A stretch of 64,000 nt of DNA, taken from positions 301,014 through 365,013 of the forward strand of contig VXCM01000320.1 of assembly GCA_014773175.1 (NCBI GenBank). Reading direction: 5' to 3'. Position numbers and translations under genes: made by a program. This document shows, one piece after another, positions 36,790 through 50,300 of the stretch; position 1 is the stretch's first letter, and each line of letters starts with the position of its first letter. Origin of the DNA: Lucifuga dentata (taxonomy: Eukaryota > Chordata > Actinopteri > Ophidiiformes > Bythitidae). The notes beneath the pieces are model-generated. The model was not told the origin of the DNA, did not search any database, and saw only the letters and a list, made by a program, of their open reading frames with translations.

Positions 36790-37745
36790 GACACCAAAGG
36801 CATCATTTTTGTTGTAATGTGTCACTGGGATAACCACAAGCGAAGGCAAGATAGGGATGACTCAGTAGTTCTTGTGTACAGTGAATTTCTCTCAAAGCAA
36901 GATCAAATAAAAGCATGAATTGCCTTTCCAAGATCTAAGGGAGGTTAAGTAAATGTTTTAACACTTGCAATTGATCTTAATTGGATGAAAAACTACCTTT
37001 TACAACTGAGTTTATCTGTCAACCTTTAGTGTTCAGTCAAAAGATTTTTAGCATATGGCTTGATCTGACAACAGCCCGAACTAGAAATGGTACTAATGGA
37101 ATCATTGGGCAAATAAAAGAATCTCTGTTTTAGCTTTATTGAATTTAAGAAAATTATTTTACATGAAGTTTCATCAAGACAATATAATGGGCTGGCAACT
37201 GGATTTTAATTGGAGGTAAAGTTGTATATTCAGCATTACAATAAAAAAAAAGATACCATGCTTTTTGATGACCTCAGGGGGAGCATGAGAAGTGGAATGG
37301 GTGTAACATAGAGGGATGCCACAAGTAAAAGTTTCTGAGAAAGAAGAAATAATCCCAGTATTCACTGAGGAAGTTCTGTTGTGGTTGAGATATGATGAGA
37401 ACTATTTTAAAGCAGTTTCTGTATGACAACCTTTAAATAACTGCTCATGCAGACATTTCATGATCAACTGTGTCAAAAGCAGCATTAAGAACTAAAATTG
37501 TGCAATCTCAAGAGTCAACTTTCAGTGACTGGTGCCCTAAATCCTGACTGAAGCCTGTAACTGGTCATAAACAGCCTTTTCAAGAACTTTTGAGAGAATT
37601 GGTAACTTTGAGATTGGTCTTAACTTAGAGAGCTGTTAAATCTAGATTGGGTTTTTTGATTAAGGGCTGAACCATAGCATGTTTAAATCAAGCTCAGATT
37701 GAACCAGTAACAAGGCACATCTTAATAATGGACACAATGAGGCCT

Positions 37746-38349
37746 TTAAAGGACCATACCATCCATTTTGCATGTTTGAGCTTAATATATTCAATATTCA
37801 ATTTTCATGCATGTAATGTTACTGACAATCATTTCCTAAAGCATACTACTGGAACGGTGAATTTAAAAAAATGTTCCTATCTTCCAGACCGCCATTAGTT
37901 TCAGTTCATTCTGGTACGCTATTCAAATCAACTTGTTGATACTTGAAACTTTCTTGGGATATGTAATCCATGATCGCGAACAGGTTTTTTTTTTTTTTTT
38001 TTTTTTTTGAAGTTACATCATTTTAGCACAATTAAGTGCAATAAAAAGTGCGGAGTGAATGTATGTTTCAATTGGGGAATATAGTCCCAAAAGAAGATCT
38101 GCATTTATTGAAAACTTTTAATGACCGTGACCTCATAAGGCTGCGTAACTATTAGCAGGTGAAACATTGATTTTTAAGGTGAGTGTATCGCTTGAATATT
38201 TGATTTTGAAAGATTAAGAGATTTTGCAAAATAGCAGGAAAGATGAAATATGGTTTTATCCTTTGGGAAATGATTGTCAGTAACGTAACATGTAAGAAAA
38301 TTGAATATATTAGGCTCAAACATGCAAAATGGATGGTATGGTCATATAA
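37746..38349. mobile_element. TTAA-flanked MITE family A, complete copy with decayed right end
   Basis: Left end TTAAAGGACCATACCATCCA; right end CAAAATGGATGGTATGGTCA, with the final TTAA mutated. It contains a poly-T run at about 37986-38008. Same length class as the copies at 15.7 and 24.0 kb. Confidence 0.8.
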
Positions 38350-40858
38350 CATCGAAAAACTTCTTTCAGTGTGAATGAAGAATTTCCGGTGGACAGGTTG
38401 TGGCCTTAAAATGACACACAATCTTGAGTAGGGTGCTTAGAGATATAGGTTTATAGCGGTCTACAGTAAAGTAGAGGAAAGAAAGCAAAAATAGATGTTT
38501 GTTGTCTGTTCAACATTATTATTTTGTGTCAGAATCAATAGTCTGTGGGTTTGTGATGTATTCTATTATTCTATTACTATTACTTCTTTTAGAATAAAGA
38601 ATAGGATATAGCTGAAATATTTGAGTAATTCTGTTTCTATAATGGCTTTAATATTACCTTGGATTCTGGATGAATGCAGTACTATAACGCCATCTAGTGT
38701 TGAGAATTAGAAGGGAAGTCACATAAATAATATTTTAGATTGAATGGCACCATTCTGCAGTGCTGTGCTTGACATTAGTTTGATACGCTGTTTGTGAGCA
38801 TGTCTTAGTGAAAGCTTAAGGAATTGTTTTTAAACAAAAGTAGTGCTTTGGAAGTTTAAATGTGGGTTGCATTTGCTGTTCCAAAATATGATCTTGTATA
38901 TGTACAAGTACATGCTTTACATTTTTTTTTTTTTTTTTTTTTGCGCTTTACTTCAGTAACCGGTCAACTGATTTTTAACACACGGTACACATCTCTAAGG
39001 TTATGCTAGTTGACAATTACCTGAAGTAGTCATCTTGTGTTGCTCTATCTCAAGAAGAGGAAGTGTGGGGGATGATGTAAGTTAATGAATGCCTTTTGTA
39101 TAAACACATATATTTCTCAGGGTTTACAACCTTACCGACATGTTCATCTGGCAGGAGATATTGGCAAATCAGTTACACAACTACTTTGTTGCGTTGCTTT
39201 GCAAGCTGTGTGGTTTTGGCATATTCTTCTACCCACCATGAATAATACTGCATAGATACAGCCAAAGAGCAACATGTCATATTGTGTAATAGTAGCAAGT
39301 ACAGCATCCTGAAATCAGTACACACACAGACAAGCACTACAAAGGAACAAAATTTTTAGTTAATCAGTCAACTAGCAAATGCATCCTACTTCTGTGTTAA
39401 GTAAGAAATGAACACAGGCAATTGGGTCAATGCAGCAGCAAGACAAGTACAGAGCAAATCACAAAGTTAAAATACAATGAATTCTGACACCAAAAATAAC
39501 ACTGATTATTTTATGATATTGCATATTGCTTTTTTTTTTTTTTTTTTTTTNTTTTTTTTTTTTTTTTTTGATCTTGCTCCTGTTTTGACCTTGCCAGAAG
39601 CCCATATTTGGTCACAACCAACAGATCATCTTTTCCCATGTAATTTTTGGATCCATTGTGAGGAAATGGATAATGGAAACCTAAATGTTGTAGTGTCTCA
39701 TCTGTATATGCTATACCTTCTGATCATTACACATACGCTGCTTACATTTACAAACAAAAAGAAAAAGAAACTTTGCCTACTGACTCTCAGAAAATATATG
39801 TAAAGTGCTTAATTAGTCCCAGAAGGAAACTGTGTTGTGATAACAATGAAATTTATTAATGAAGAAAGAATGAGGAACTTGGGACATTCTGTACATACTG
39901 ATAGTATACATTAGTGATATACTCCACGTTATTATCCTATACTGAAGTCTACAAAGAATGAAACCAACATTACATTTTTTTGTTTTCATTAAGCATGTGG
40001 TGGAAAAAGCCAAATCCATCTGTATAAGGGTGTTTTGAGTCATCTATCATCTGTTATCAGGGTTAAAATAGGTTCAAAATACAGCAATGTCTTGGCTGGA
40101 ATAACACCATATGAGAAGCATGTCTGGGGAATAGTGATGTTTTAAAAATGATATATTTGAGAGATCAACAGTCAACAATCAAGTATTATGAAATTAAATA
40201 AATCTTGAATAAACCTATAAACAGCCTACAAATATCCTATAAGCAACATTCGTAATCCTAAAAAGGCAACATCCTCCCTTTTTTGTTTTGTTTTATATGT
40301 TATAGGTTTCATGGGACATTATGCAGATTTGTCATTGACCTGTCTTACAGGAGGAAGATATACTGCATATTACATTTATACACTTATTACTTATATAAGT
40401 GCAACAAGGCTTCCAGGTTTGCTGGAAAAGACAACATGTCCATAAGGAACATATGTGTCATCATTCATCTTTCTGGAATGATACATTTTCCATTGATAAT
40501 ATTAGAAGTGAAGAATATATAAAGAACTTTTTCAGGTAGCAGTTCAACAAAGATTCTTTTTGCATTGCTAATCATTGACACAATTCAAATATTATTGTTA
40601 GAAGAATCTTTGCTTCACACATTAACTCGAGGGCATCCTTTTCAGTTAAGCCATCCAAAGAGGAGGGAGCTATCCCAAAAAGATTTAAAAGAAACCAACA
40701 ACTTGTTTTATTACTACAATCATCTGCCTAAGCCAATATTGTCAGAGCTTGTGCTACATACTGAGATCTAAATATTTAGTTGTAAAAATCCTTGGCAGGC
40801 TGTTTCACAGAGGTACATCCTTTTTCTGTTGTCCTTTAACACACAGATACTGCGCAAG
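38350..40858. other. Upstream of mfsd4a, non-coding
   Basis: Poly-T tracts (about 38923-38942; about 39531-39569 with n at 39551). No ORF is supported. The mfsd4a promoter and any 5' UTR exon must lie here; AACACACAG at about 40838-40846 could be an acceptor just before the start codon. Confidence 0.5.
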
Positions 40859-43503
40859 ATGTTTGTGGAAGAACGGATCTTAACTCTGTTCAAAAGGAAT
40901 GCCCACCATACCTTGACTTATTGGAGTGTTTTCTTCAGTTTTGGACTCTGCATTGCTTTTCTTGGACCTACAATTCTGGACTTGCAATGTCAAACAAACT
41001 CAACACTCCGTCAGATAACCTGGGTGTTCTTCTCCCAGCAGTTCTGCTTATTGATTGGCAGCTCTATTGGTGGTGTTTTCAAGAAAACGTAAGTCGCTGA
41101 TTTGCATGTTTGTATGACTATTGATTAAACACTTCCAATATTTTCAAGCCAGAATCTATTGAACTTCATTAACATTATTTTTTTATCTCTTCCTTAAAGG
41201 TTGTTCAGTGCGCTGTCTGCCTTGTTTGTCTCTTCTCTCATCATATCTGTGATATTTGCCATCATTCCCCTGTGTGATAATGTCCTACTGCTGGCCATTG
41301 CAATGGCTGTATCTGGTTTGGCAATGGGTATTATTGACACCATTGCTAACATCCAACTGGTGACCATCTATCAGAAGGACTCAGCTGTTTTTCTACAGGT
41401 GACAGCACACAAACATGACAAGCAGTCTAATAATACAATCTAGAAATCTGTAATGAAGAACACACTAGCAGCTTTTGATTCTCTCACGATTATAACAAGG
41501 CTAATCAACGAATAGCATTGTTAAGTTTTGTTAAGCCAGTTCTATCAGTTTCTCTGAAAAACGACAATAAATTGTGACTCTGGCTTTTGTCTTCTATATT
41601 TTGCAGGCTCTTCATTTTTTCATTGGATTTGGAGCCCTGGTGAGCCCATTGATTTCAGATCCTTTTCTCTCAGAGACGGGCTGTGGGAATCACACAGGGA
41701 ATGGGACTGAGATCATGCATCATGTCAGGAGCATGCTGAGATACAGTCCGATAGCAGAACACAACGTAACTCAGAGCCTCGAGGCCCATAAGACATGGGA
41801 AGAGGAGTCCACAGTGCATTATGCTTTCTGGATCATGGCTTTAATCAATGTAAGACATGAGCAGACATAGAAATGGGAGAAGAGATTTTTTCATGGCTTT
41901 CTACTCTGCTAATTCAATTAATGGTTGGAAATGACAATAAATTAATTATTAATTGTGCACCTTTAGCTGCCTGTGCCTGTTGCAGTCCTATTCTTGATGT
42001 ATCGGGAACAGCTGTTACCATGTTGCCCCAACAGCAACCCTCATCTTCTGGACAAAGATGAGCTAGCAATGGAGAACCAGCAGGGGGTGGAGGACACTAA
42101 CACAGATCAGGAAGTTGGAGGTAGATTTTTAAACCAGACTCCTATTTTAAGATGATTAATGCACACTTTCCCTGGGTTTTCAGACAGCTTGGACAGAAAG
42201 TATAATAACTACCATTTCATATGCTATAATCTGTCATTTGTGACTATTCGCTCTGTTACAGGTCATGGCGATATCTTTGGCTGCTGTCAGAATGATAACC
42301 TGCGCGGGCTGCCGTTGTCCTTCTTTATGATTCATATCCTTGGTGGGATGGTGCTGTTCATGACTGATGGTATTGTGGTGAGTGAGGGGTTCAGATAATA
42401 TTATGATGTACTTTTATATGAATAGGTACAAATGTATTTTACATCAAACACAGACAGCAGAATATATAAGACCACTCTCTTCTTTTTTCAGGGTGCCTAT
42501 GCAGGCTTTGTGTACACCTATGCTGTGCAATCACCAATATTGTTGCCCCATAAGGTAGCAGGATACTTAGCCAGTATCTTTTGGGCAGCAATCACTGCTG
42601 GACGCCTGTTGTCCATTCCTCTGTCATACCGTTTCAATGTTGGGAGACTGCTCATGTTCAATCTGGTAAAGAAAATACAATATTTGGATTACCATCCTAT
42701 TACAATACATAAACAATGAAATCTTAAGTCAAACACTAGTGACACTAAATTTCTTCTTTGTGCTCTCTCTTCTTTATTCTCACAGGCAGGTGCCATTGTC
42801 ACTGTGTTGTTGCTACTTATTTTCTACACCAGCAGTATATTCCTGTTTGTTGGGACCTGTTTATGTGGGCTGTTCCTCAGCAGCATTTTCCCCTGTATGC
42901 TTGCCTTTACAGAGGACATCCTTAATTATCAGGGTAAGATGAAATAGTTATAGCACACTAATGATAACACAATAATGGGATCAAAGGAAAGATCAGAAGT
43001 AAATATTCCATTTCTCTCTGCAGGATGCGCAACCTCAGTCCTGGTAACAAGTGCAGGCATGGGAGAGATGGTTATGCAGGTTTTGGTTGGCTCTGTAAGT
43101 GTAATGAGTGTATTTTCAGCATTGTAGAAACGAAGAGAAGGCTAGACATAATTAGAAATATAATTGTTGCTCTCTCATCCCCAGATTATCCAGACTGAAG
43201 GCAGCTACAGCTTCCCACTTTGTGGAATGATCATTGCCTGCATTGGTTTTATCATCTTCATTGGTCTCTTACTTTTCCAAAGGATGCATAGAAACTACCT
43301 TACAGGTACGCTGCTATAACCAGTTTACTCCTACATTGCATATACTGCCTACAATTCTATAATTGTAGTTATAAAGTATATTGGTGTTTATCATCCTTTC
43401 CCTGGCAACAGGAACAATGAAAAAGTCAGCCATGGTAGAGGAACCAGCACCAGACCAGAATGGATCTCTCAAAAGAGAAGAGAAAGAGAAGGAAAGCAGC
43501 TAA
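40859..43503 (+). CDS. mfsd4a: Major facilitator superfamily domain-containing protein 4A
   Basis: Ten exons: 40859-41088, 41200-41398, 41607-41849, 41967-42120, 42262-42377, 42492-42665, 42786-42933, 43024-43094, 43185-43305, 43412-43503. Phases close to 515 aa, the family's usual length. The ATG at 40859 gives MFVEERILTLFKRN then LTYWSVFFSFGLCIAFLGPT, aligning with the human start. Further signatures are WVFFSQQFCLLIGSSIGGVF, GLAMGIIDTIAN, YQKDSAVFLQ, FFIGFGALVSPLI, MTDGIVGAY, HKVAGYLASIFW and RLLSIP. It is a 12-helix MFS membrane transporter (MFSD4A/4B are related to sodium-coupled glucose transport). Exon 3 carries an extracellular loop with several N-x-S/T sites. The tail is short, basic and acidic. 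Candidate poly(A) signal ATTAAA at 44012. Confidence 0.93.
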
Positions 43504-44346
43504 GAGAGGAAGATGCTGCGTGTCACCCAATATTGTTCTTTGCTGGTACTGCAGAAGATGGAAAAGTATTACAAACATTGTATTAAACACCACACATTCG
43601 CTTCAAGGACTACAAATGTTCAATACACCAGATCACTATTGTGCCAGTGTACTTCTGTTGTCATCAATATTTACAAACTGTATATTTGCTACTCTTTCAG
43701 TTAATGCTTCAAAATTTTAAATTATTTTTGTTTTGTAAATCAACAACGTTCACAAAAAGGGAATGAGAGCTCTGTTTTATGTTATAATTCAGGATGTACA
43801 ATTGTAATTATGTCAGCAGTTTCCACTGGAAATGTTCCCATAATCTTGATGATGTTTTATTGGGGCTTCAGTTTTATCAACTGTTGAATGATTTGTCCAT
43901 TTGTATTAATTGTATTCTTTGTTTTTTTCCATGAAATGTGAACATATTATGTTTTTTGTTTTTATCTTTTGGGATTCATTGATTGAATTATTCATGTTTT
44001 GTGATGTGTGTATTAAAACAATGATACTAATACAGCAAATGTGTTGTAGTTTTGACTGATACATAGGAAACTCTGATGACACAATTTGTAATTAACAGGT
44101 CAGTCAGGAAAAGAACACAAATACTGTATAACACATTTTCAGAAATTCAAATGTTTATTTTCTTTGCTTTCAAGATTAACTCCTCAAGGGGATGAGCCTC
44201 AAATTTTACACTGTTACACATCCAATTTGGTAGGAAGGACTTTGCACTCAGAGTAGAACAATTATGCCTATGAGAGCTAAAACAAAACTGTAAAAGAGAG
44301 GCATCCAGCCTTTGAACAGTTAACCAGTCAATCTATAACTTCAAGT
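43504..44346. other. Convergent 3' regions of mfsd4a and chitinase 3
   Basis: mfsd4a 3' UTR up to about 44035 (ATTAAA 44012-44017). On the minus strand AATAAA (plus TTTATT 44154-44159) serves the chitinase. The 3' UTRs end about 120 bp apart. Confidence 0.6.
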
Positions 44347-47300
44347 TTAAGACCAGTTGCAACAAGAACAGGCAGTGTCAAAGACCAGACCGGATGCACA
44401 GTGCTCGAAGTAGGTCTGCCCTTGGCTGCAGTTATAAAACTGATTCTTGTTTTTGGGGTTTGGGTACATGCCGTTAGCCTTTCCAGTGCAGAACCCACTG
44501 TCCATGCCACTGGTGCCAGAGTCGCCACCAGAGGAGCTGCCACCACTGGAGCCTCCACTGGAGCCTCCTCCAGAGCTTCCTCCAGAGCCACTGGATGTGG
44601 TGGTCACTCCTGCGATTGGAGGAAGAGGAGTGGCAGGAGGGGCACAAGCTGAAATGTTTAAAGAGAGTTATAAGCTGCTTAATTAATAAAGCATTTTGTT
44701 TTCCTGGAAACGTGTGGTTGTCTCCCACTTATTGTTCATGACATGGTAGTCTTACAGCTGAGAGAAAATCTTACATGCTTGTTCCAGATTGAGGCCTTTT
44801 TTGAGAACATTAATAAGTGGATATTTTCCCTGGTTACAGAAAGTGCCCATATAGTCATCCATGTCAATGGTCCACACCATGGCTCCTCCAAAGTTACTCT
44901 TTACCAGCCAGTCGACCTACAGACAACCGGAAGGAGGTGTTTTACAGAGTATTTAAACTGAGGTCAAAAGCAAAAGAGCATTCAGATACCCACAGTTCTT
45001 CTCACTAATAACTGCAGCAAGGATCCACAAACAGAAAAGATGCATCAAAACGATGCATCAAAAAGATGAATGGTAATTCAGCACAAACAAGCATATTTTC
45101 TCATGAAATGGCAAAATAATTATTCAGTGCATGTCTGTTACCTTGATCTGAAAGCTCTTGATGTTGTCATAGCCCACCCACTGGTTTCCCTTGTAGGCAT
45201 ATGGTACATCCTGGGCCTGATTCCAAACCTCAGTTGCTCCATCTTTCAAAAAGCCGCAGATCTGTAATGTCACAAAAACACAGTATAAGCAAAGCCAACA
45301 AACCCACTCATTTATGAAAGCAGAATCTGTGGAAAGCCAACCATTTCCCATCAACTCATATATGATTTTATTAAATATAAAAAAGCCAACCACCAAATGC
45401 ATGCCCATTCCTTATTACTTTTTTGTAGTAGTAATAAAATGTACCTCAAAGTAAGCCAGTTCTCCAGCCTCTTGTGTATACTTTCCTGGAGTTCCAGCAC
45501 CAGAAATAGGTGCTCCAACACCATGGTTAGCAGGGTTCCTGAGGGTGAATGTGTTGCCATATGTAGGGAAACCAACGATCAGCTTCTCAGCTGGAGCTCC
45601 CTGGCTTTTCCAGTAGTTCATGGCATAGTCCTTGTGGGGGGGGAGGATATACATGCTGTTATACATGGTCACAGAACTGGACATCTTTATGGATATTTTT
45701 AATGTTGCACATGCACTTTGAGATACAGTAAGACATACCTGTCACCGGGCCAAGTTTGGCTATTAATATACTGTTCAGAAGGATGTCCTTGTACTCACTA
45801 CATTGAAATAGATGAAGCCACCCTGGTCCTCAGGGCCTCTGAAAAGGGGACTGCAATCTCCTGTCATGGGGTCCCAAGAGCCGTGGAAGTCATATGTCAT
45901 GACATTGATCATATCCAGGGCTCTGAGTGCGCAAAAGTAAGAGTAACCACTTTAACTTAATCAGTTAACAGCTTAAAGAGAACAGGAGTGGAGGCCAAAG
46001 TTGTTTCAACTGCATCATATTATATTGTTAGTATGGATAAGGTTGGACACTCAAGGCAAGTGTTTAACACCAGTTCTAATTCTGATGCTCACTGGCCAAG
46101 CTGGGGAATCTGATAAGCAGAATCAATGGTGTCCTTTCCAGCCGACACAGCAGCAGACATCAGAAGACGAGCCTTGTTGCTGTTCTTGGCCTCATTCTCA
46201 AAGGCAGCTCTCATCTCCTGTTGAATGTCAACAGATATAAAATATTTAGTATTGACTGAACTTCAGCAAGCATAATCCACAGTTCATATCAACACCCCAA
46301 GGCCTAACTGTGGCACAAATTTTTTTTCTTGGAAAAATTCCAGGTTAAATTTTTATAGGAGGTAAAATACGAATTAGGCCTCGCTCAAAGAAAGTAAAAC
46401 AAACCTGCAGGAAAACAGAGTAGTACTGCTTATCCTCTGGGGGGCTTCCTCTGTTAGCTGGATACTCCCAGTCGATGTCTAGTCCATCAAATTCATACTT
46501 CCTCAGGAATGTAATGACTGAGTTGATGAAGGTCTGACGGTTGGCAGGGCTGGACACCATTTGTGAGAAGCTAATGTGGGAATATATATGTATTAAAACA
46601 CATATTATTGGAGCATTAAGTGTGCAGATAACGGTCAATTATCTCACCCTGCAGAGCCAAAGTTCCATCCACCAACGGACAGAAGCGTCTTCAGGTTACC
46701 ATTCCTGTGAAAAAAATCATACAAGAGTACATAGTTACCCTTCTTTGGGAGATTTTGTTGTCCTTTACAGAGTTGGTTCTCGTAGATACAGTAAGTCACA
46801 CAGGAACATTCATAGAGAGCTCAGACCATTTTCCTGGATTTTTAGTGACTCACGTGTTCTTCAGGGCGTTGAACTGGCTGTAGAGCTCCACATCATTCCA
46901 CTCATATGTGGCCAGTTGGTTGCTCTTTATGGTGGCAAAGGCATACAGAAGATGGGTACACAGGCATGGGTCGATGTCATTGGGCATGTAAATGGTTGGT
47001 GGTGGTCTGTACTGTGCCCAGTTGGTGAAGTAGCATGACAGTATGAAGGATGAGCCTTTGATACAAGATTTACATATAAAAGAAAAAACAGTCAAGGGAT
47101 TCCTCTGTGCATCTGCTATTATGTAAGGATCTAATTATGTTCAAAGTCTGCCCCAAACAAAAAGACATTGTAATATTTGAGAGAGAGATTGTAATATGTC
47201 ATATGCATTCTATCTCAAAATGATCATTTATCATGTGTTACACTATTAGTTAGTTGTGTAGTTTGCTTACCAAGCTGTGCATGCAGCAGCAGGGCCAGAG

Positions 47301-47482
47301 CTGTAAAGTTGAAAGTTAGATTGTTATCACCTGTCAACAACATATTTAAATGGAAAATAGTCCTAAAAAAAAAAAAACATTGAATGCAAATAATAAATAA
47401 CATGTACTGTAATATTAAAAACAATTGCCAGCAGACTATTTACAGCAGTTGACTTACCCGTCACAAATAGTACTTTGCCCAT
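44347..47482 (-). CDS. chia: Acidic chitinase (GH18 + CBM14), gene 3, intact
   Basis: Exons on the minus strand: 47482-47458, 47300-47271, 47055-46854, 46704-46648, 46570-46405, 46217-46093, 45922-45799, 45630-45445, 45261-45142, 44916-44775, 44648-44347. Phases close to 492 aa. Signal peptide [19 protein letters not shown], then [14 protein letters not shown], catalytic [33 protein letters not shown], a Gly/Ser-rich linker built of SGG repeats, and a CBM14 tail ([11 protein letters not shown]...CSCCNWS). All catalytic acids are present, so an active secreted chitinase is predicted. It uses the same 11-exon plan as the two plus-strand chitinases about 35 kb away but is clearly more divergent, and the linker is unrelated in composition. 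A good TATA box lies about 41 bp above the ATG. Confidence 0.93.
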
Positions 47483-47522
47483 GATTGCCTTGTACAAGGA
47501 GTTTATCTAACAAATACACTCA

Positions 47523-47530
47523 CTTTTATA
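47523..47530 (-). promoter_or_regulatory. TATA box of chitinase 3
   Basis: TATAAAAG on the minus strand, 41-48 bp upstream of the ATG at 47482, implying a very short 5' UTR. Confidence 0.7.
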
Positions 47531-49568
47531 CATACCATGTTTACTCAAACTTTACTAAAACAGGACATTTGCCAGAAAGGCATGTATTTGCAAAAGATTG
47601 TTTTACAAAAGATTATCAAATGTGATTACTTATCACACTTTCTTGCATATTCTCCATAGGCACACGCTGCCAATTTTACCTCCTTCTCCTTGAGTGAAGG
47701 ACTAATTTATGAATAATCAACCAAAGAAGATAGAAATTCTCCTGCATATAGCCCTGAGAGTTGATAAAATTAAAACAATGTGAATTGTTTTGTGGCAAAT
47801 GATTGTTTGGGATTTGGTTACAAAAGTTTTGAACAAAATGTCTTACATGCCATGGTTTTTTTCATTAAATGGTCATAAAAGAAGTTATCTAATAAGGTGA
47901 ACAAGATGTAATTGTTTAGAGCCCACATACTGTACATGCTATAAAATAGAGAAAAAAAACCAAAACATTATGCTGGAAAATATGCAAAACAAGATGGATG
48001 GCAGATGTGTATTTGGGATTTGAGTAAAATTCATCTTATATCTTATCAAATATACAATATATATCATGCAGTAAATACTTTTCTGTGTCTGCTAAGTGGT
48101 GACCTAAAATATTACAAGCTCAAACAGATAAGCAGCAAAATTGCCATTGAAACACTAGACAGATTGCTGATATGTGATGATAAATCTGTTTGGCACTCTA
48201 ATCGCGATAAAAAAAAAAAAAAAAAAAAGAGAAGATTGTAATATGTCATATACATAGAGGGATTTGCAGAATAATTAAAAGCATTCACAGGGTCAGCAGA
48301 AAACTTATCTAATCATTTTGCTTCCATTATAATGTAGCCTTTTTATCTAACACAGTTTATGTAATATTTAAAGAAAGATATGCTGGTGTCAGCAGAAAAC
48401 ACTTGTCTTGGCAGAGCTTGAGTCTGGAAGCAGAAGTAATGTTGCGTACTTCCATAGCAACCCTATCTGCTTTTCATGTGTGTATCTCAGTTAAAAAGAA
48501 GTCAAGCAAATGTCAAAGGAACCGGAAGAGGAAAGAATTCCTCACCAAGGGATATTTCTCTTAGTCACTGATTTGCTTTGGTAAATGTGAAATCCAATCA
48601 GATATTGAGGCCATTTCTAAATGAAGAACTGCTTACTTCCCTTAAGCTACAATGACAGAACTAACACTATTCTGTCACATCTTATACAGTATGAGCTAAC
48701 ATTATTGAGCAGTATTGCCTCAAACAATATTAGCTTGAATATTCATAAGGCAAAATGAGTTTAATATTATGGGGGTCCTGCTTCTAGCTGACAATAAGGG
48801 AAATAAAAGTTTAGAAAAGTTCATAAGAACTAACCAATGCATAGTTAACAAAAACAGAGGTATGTGTGTTTGGATGGTGTAACACTGTGGGCTCTTACCG
48901 CCACTGCATGTGTCAGCAATGTAGTTTGGTTTTTAGTTGTTTTTTTTTTAAGCTTCATGGGTTGATCTTTATGACTTTAGAGACAAACTGTCAGTGTAAT
49001 TCAAGTTTCCTCCTCAGCTGAGAGAATATGTTTATCGGTGCTAAATTGTTTGGATATATAAACACATTTTACAATAACATCAAAAACTCAAGTCTCTGAA
49101 ACTGGACTGCACTTCAGAAAACTGCAAAGTCAACTGCTGAGGATGTAACATGCATAAAATTACATTACATGAAGAAATCATCTATGCAAACTAACCTGAA
49201 AGGATACCATTTTGTAATACTACTGTTAAGGGTTCATTACTAAGACATTAAAAATGTACTTTCACAAAAAAATGGCAAAGAATGAAATTGGGGAACTGAG
49301 AGCCTGAGGAAATACTCAACTTCAGTAGATGTGAAACATTAATAGGGCAAAAGATCATGTTCTTTGTCCCAAAGCAAATTATATTTCAAAACTAGACTTT
49401 CAAAGCATTTTGTGAATTCTGATTACAGTACTAATAGTACAGTTGATCAGCTGGGCAAAACACAGAGTGATTGATAGTGTTGCAGTTAGAGACAACAAGG
49501 TTATTCAAGTTGTTATTTTAGCTTGGGGAGCTGGAAAAGATTAAAACTTGTAAAAACAACAAAAAACA

Positions 49569-49614
<46 letters not shown>

Positions 49615-49764
49615 AGGTAACAAGGCTGTTGTTTAGAAGTGCAATGCATAATTGTGAAATAAGCAAACTCTGCAGCCTTTTTATTTGCTCTTTTCCAATT
49701 CTAATCCATAAATCTTTATAAAATACAATGTAATAAAATAAACAAACAAAACAAAACAAAAAAC

Positions 49765-49795
<31 letters not shown>

Positions 49796-50005
49796 ACAAT
49801 AGCCTAACATTATTTAACCAGCTTTAAGCACGTTCCAAGCTTACGGTGTGTACAATATTAAACTTATTATGACCTCTGCAACAGTCTTTGGTGCCACCTG
49901 CTGTAAGTCAATAAGCTGGAAGGTCATTACAATAGTCCACTCAAAATGACATGATACACAGTGAGAGAATTGTTATAATATCACATCATAACTGGTTCTT
50001 GATGC

Positions 50006-50046
<41 letters not shown>

Positions 50047-50300
50047 TATACCTACGTAACAAACATTGCCAACACACTGATTTCCCAACATTCACCTCAT
50101 TGCTCAACATGTGCCAATGGAAGAAAGAAGAGGAAGCCATATTAAATATTACACCCTTAGCTTCTGCTTCACATTATTCTCTCCATTCCCATCATGCAAG
50201 CCCCAGGGATGTTTGCTGGTGTCTTTAATGGTAATGACAGCTTTTTAATAGCTCTCTAATGGCAGAGTAACTTGGAAGGAATACTTGACTACGTGAATTA
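47531..50300. other. Intergenic, microsatellite-rich
   Basis: No gene recognised. Contains poly-A at about 48210-48228, (CA)n at about 49573-49610, (AAAAC)n at about 49743-49796 and a second (CA)n at about 50009-50041. Confidence 0.55.

Noticed and set aside
44401..44686. Plus-strand ORFs over the chitinase 3 linker
   Set aside because: Antisense shadows of the Ser/Gly-rich linker and CBM14 exon.
46541..47038. 165-codon plus-strand ORF
   Set aside because: Antisense shadow of chitinase 3 exons 3-5.
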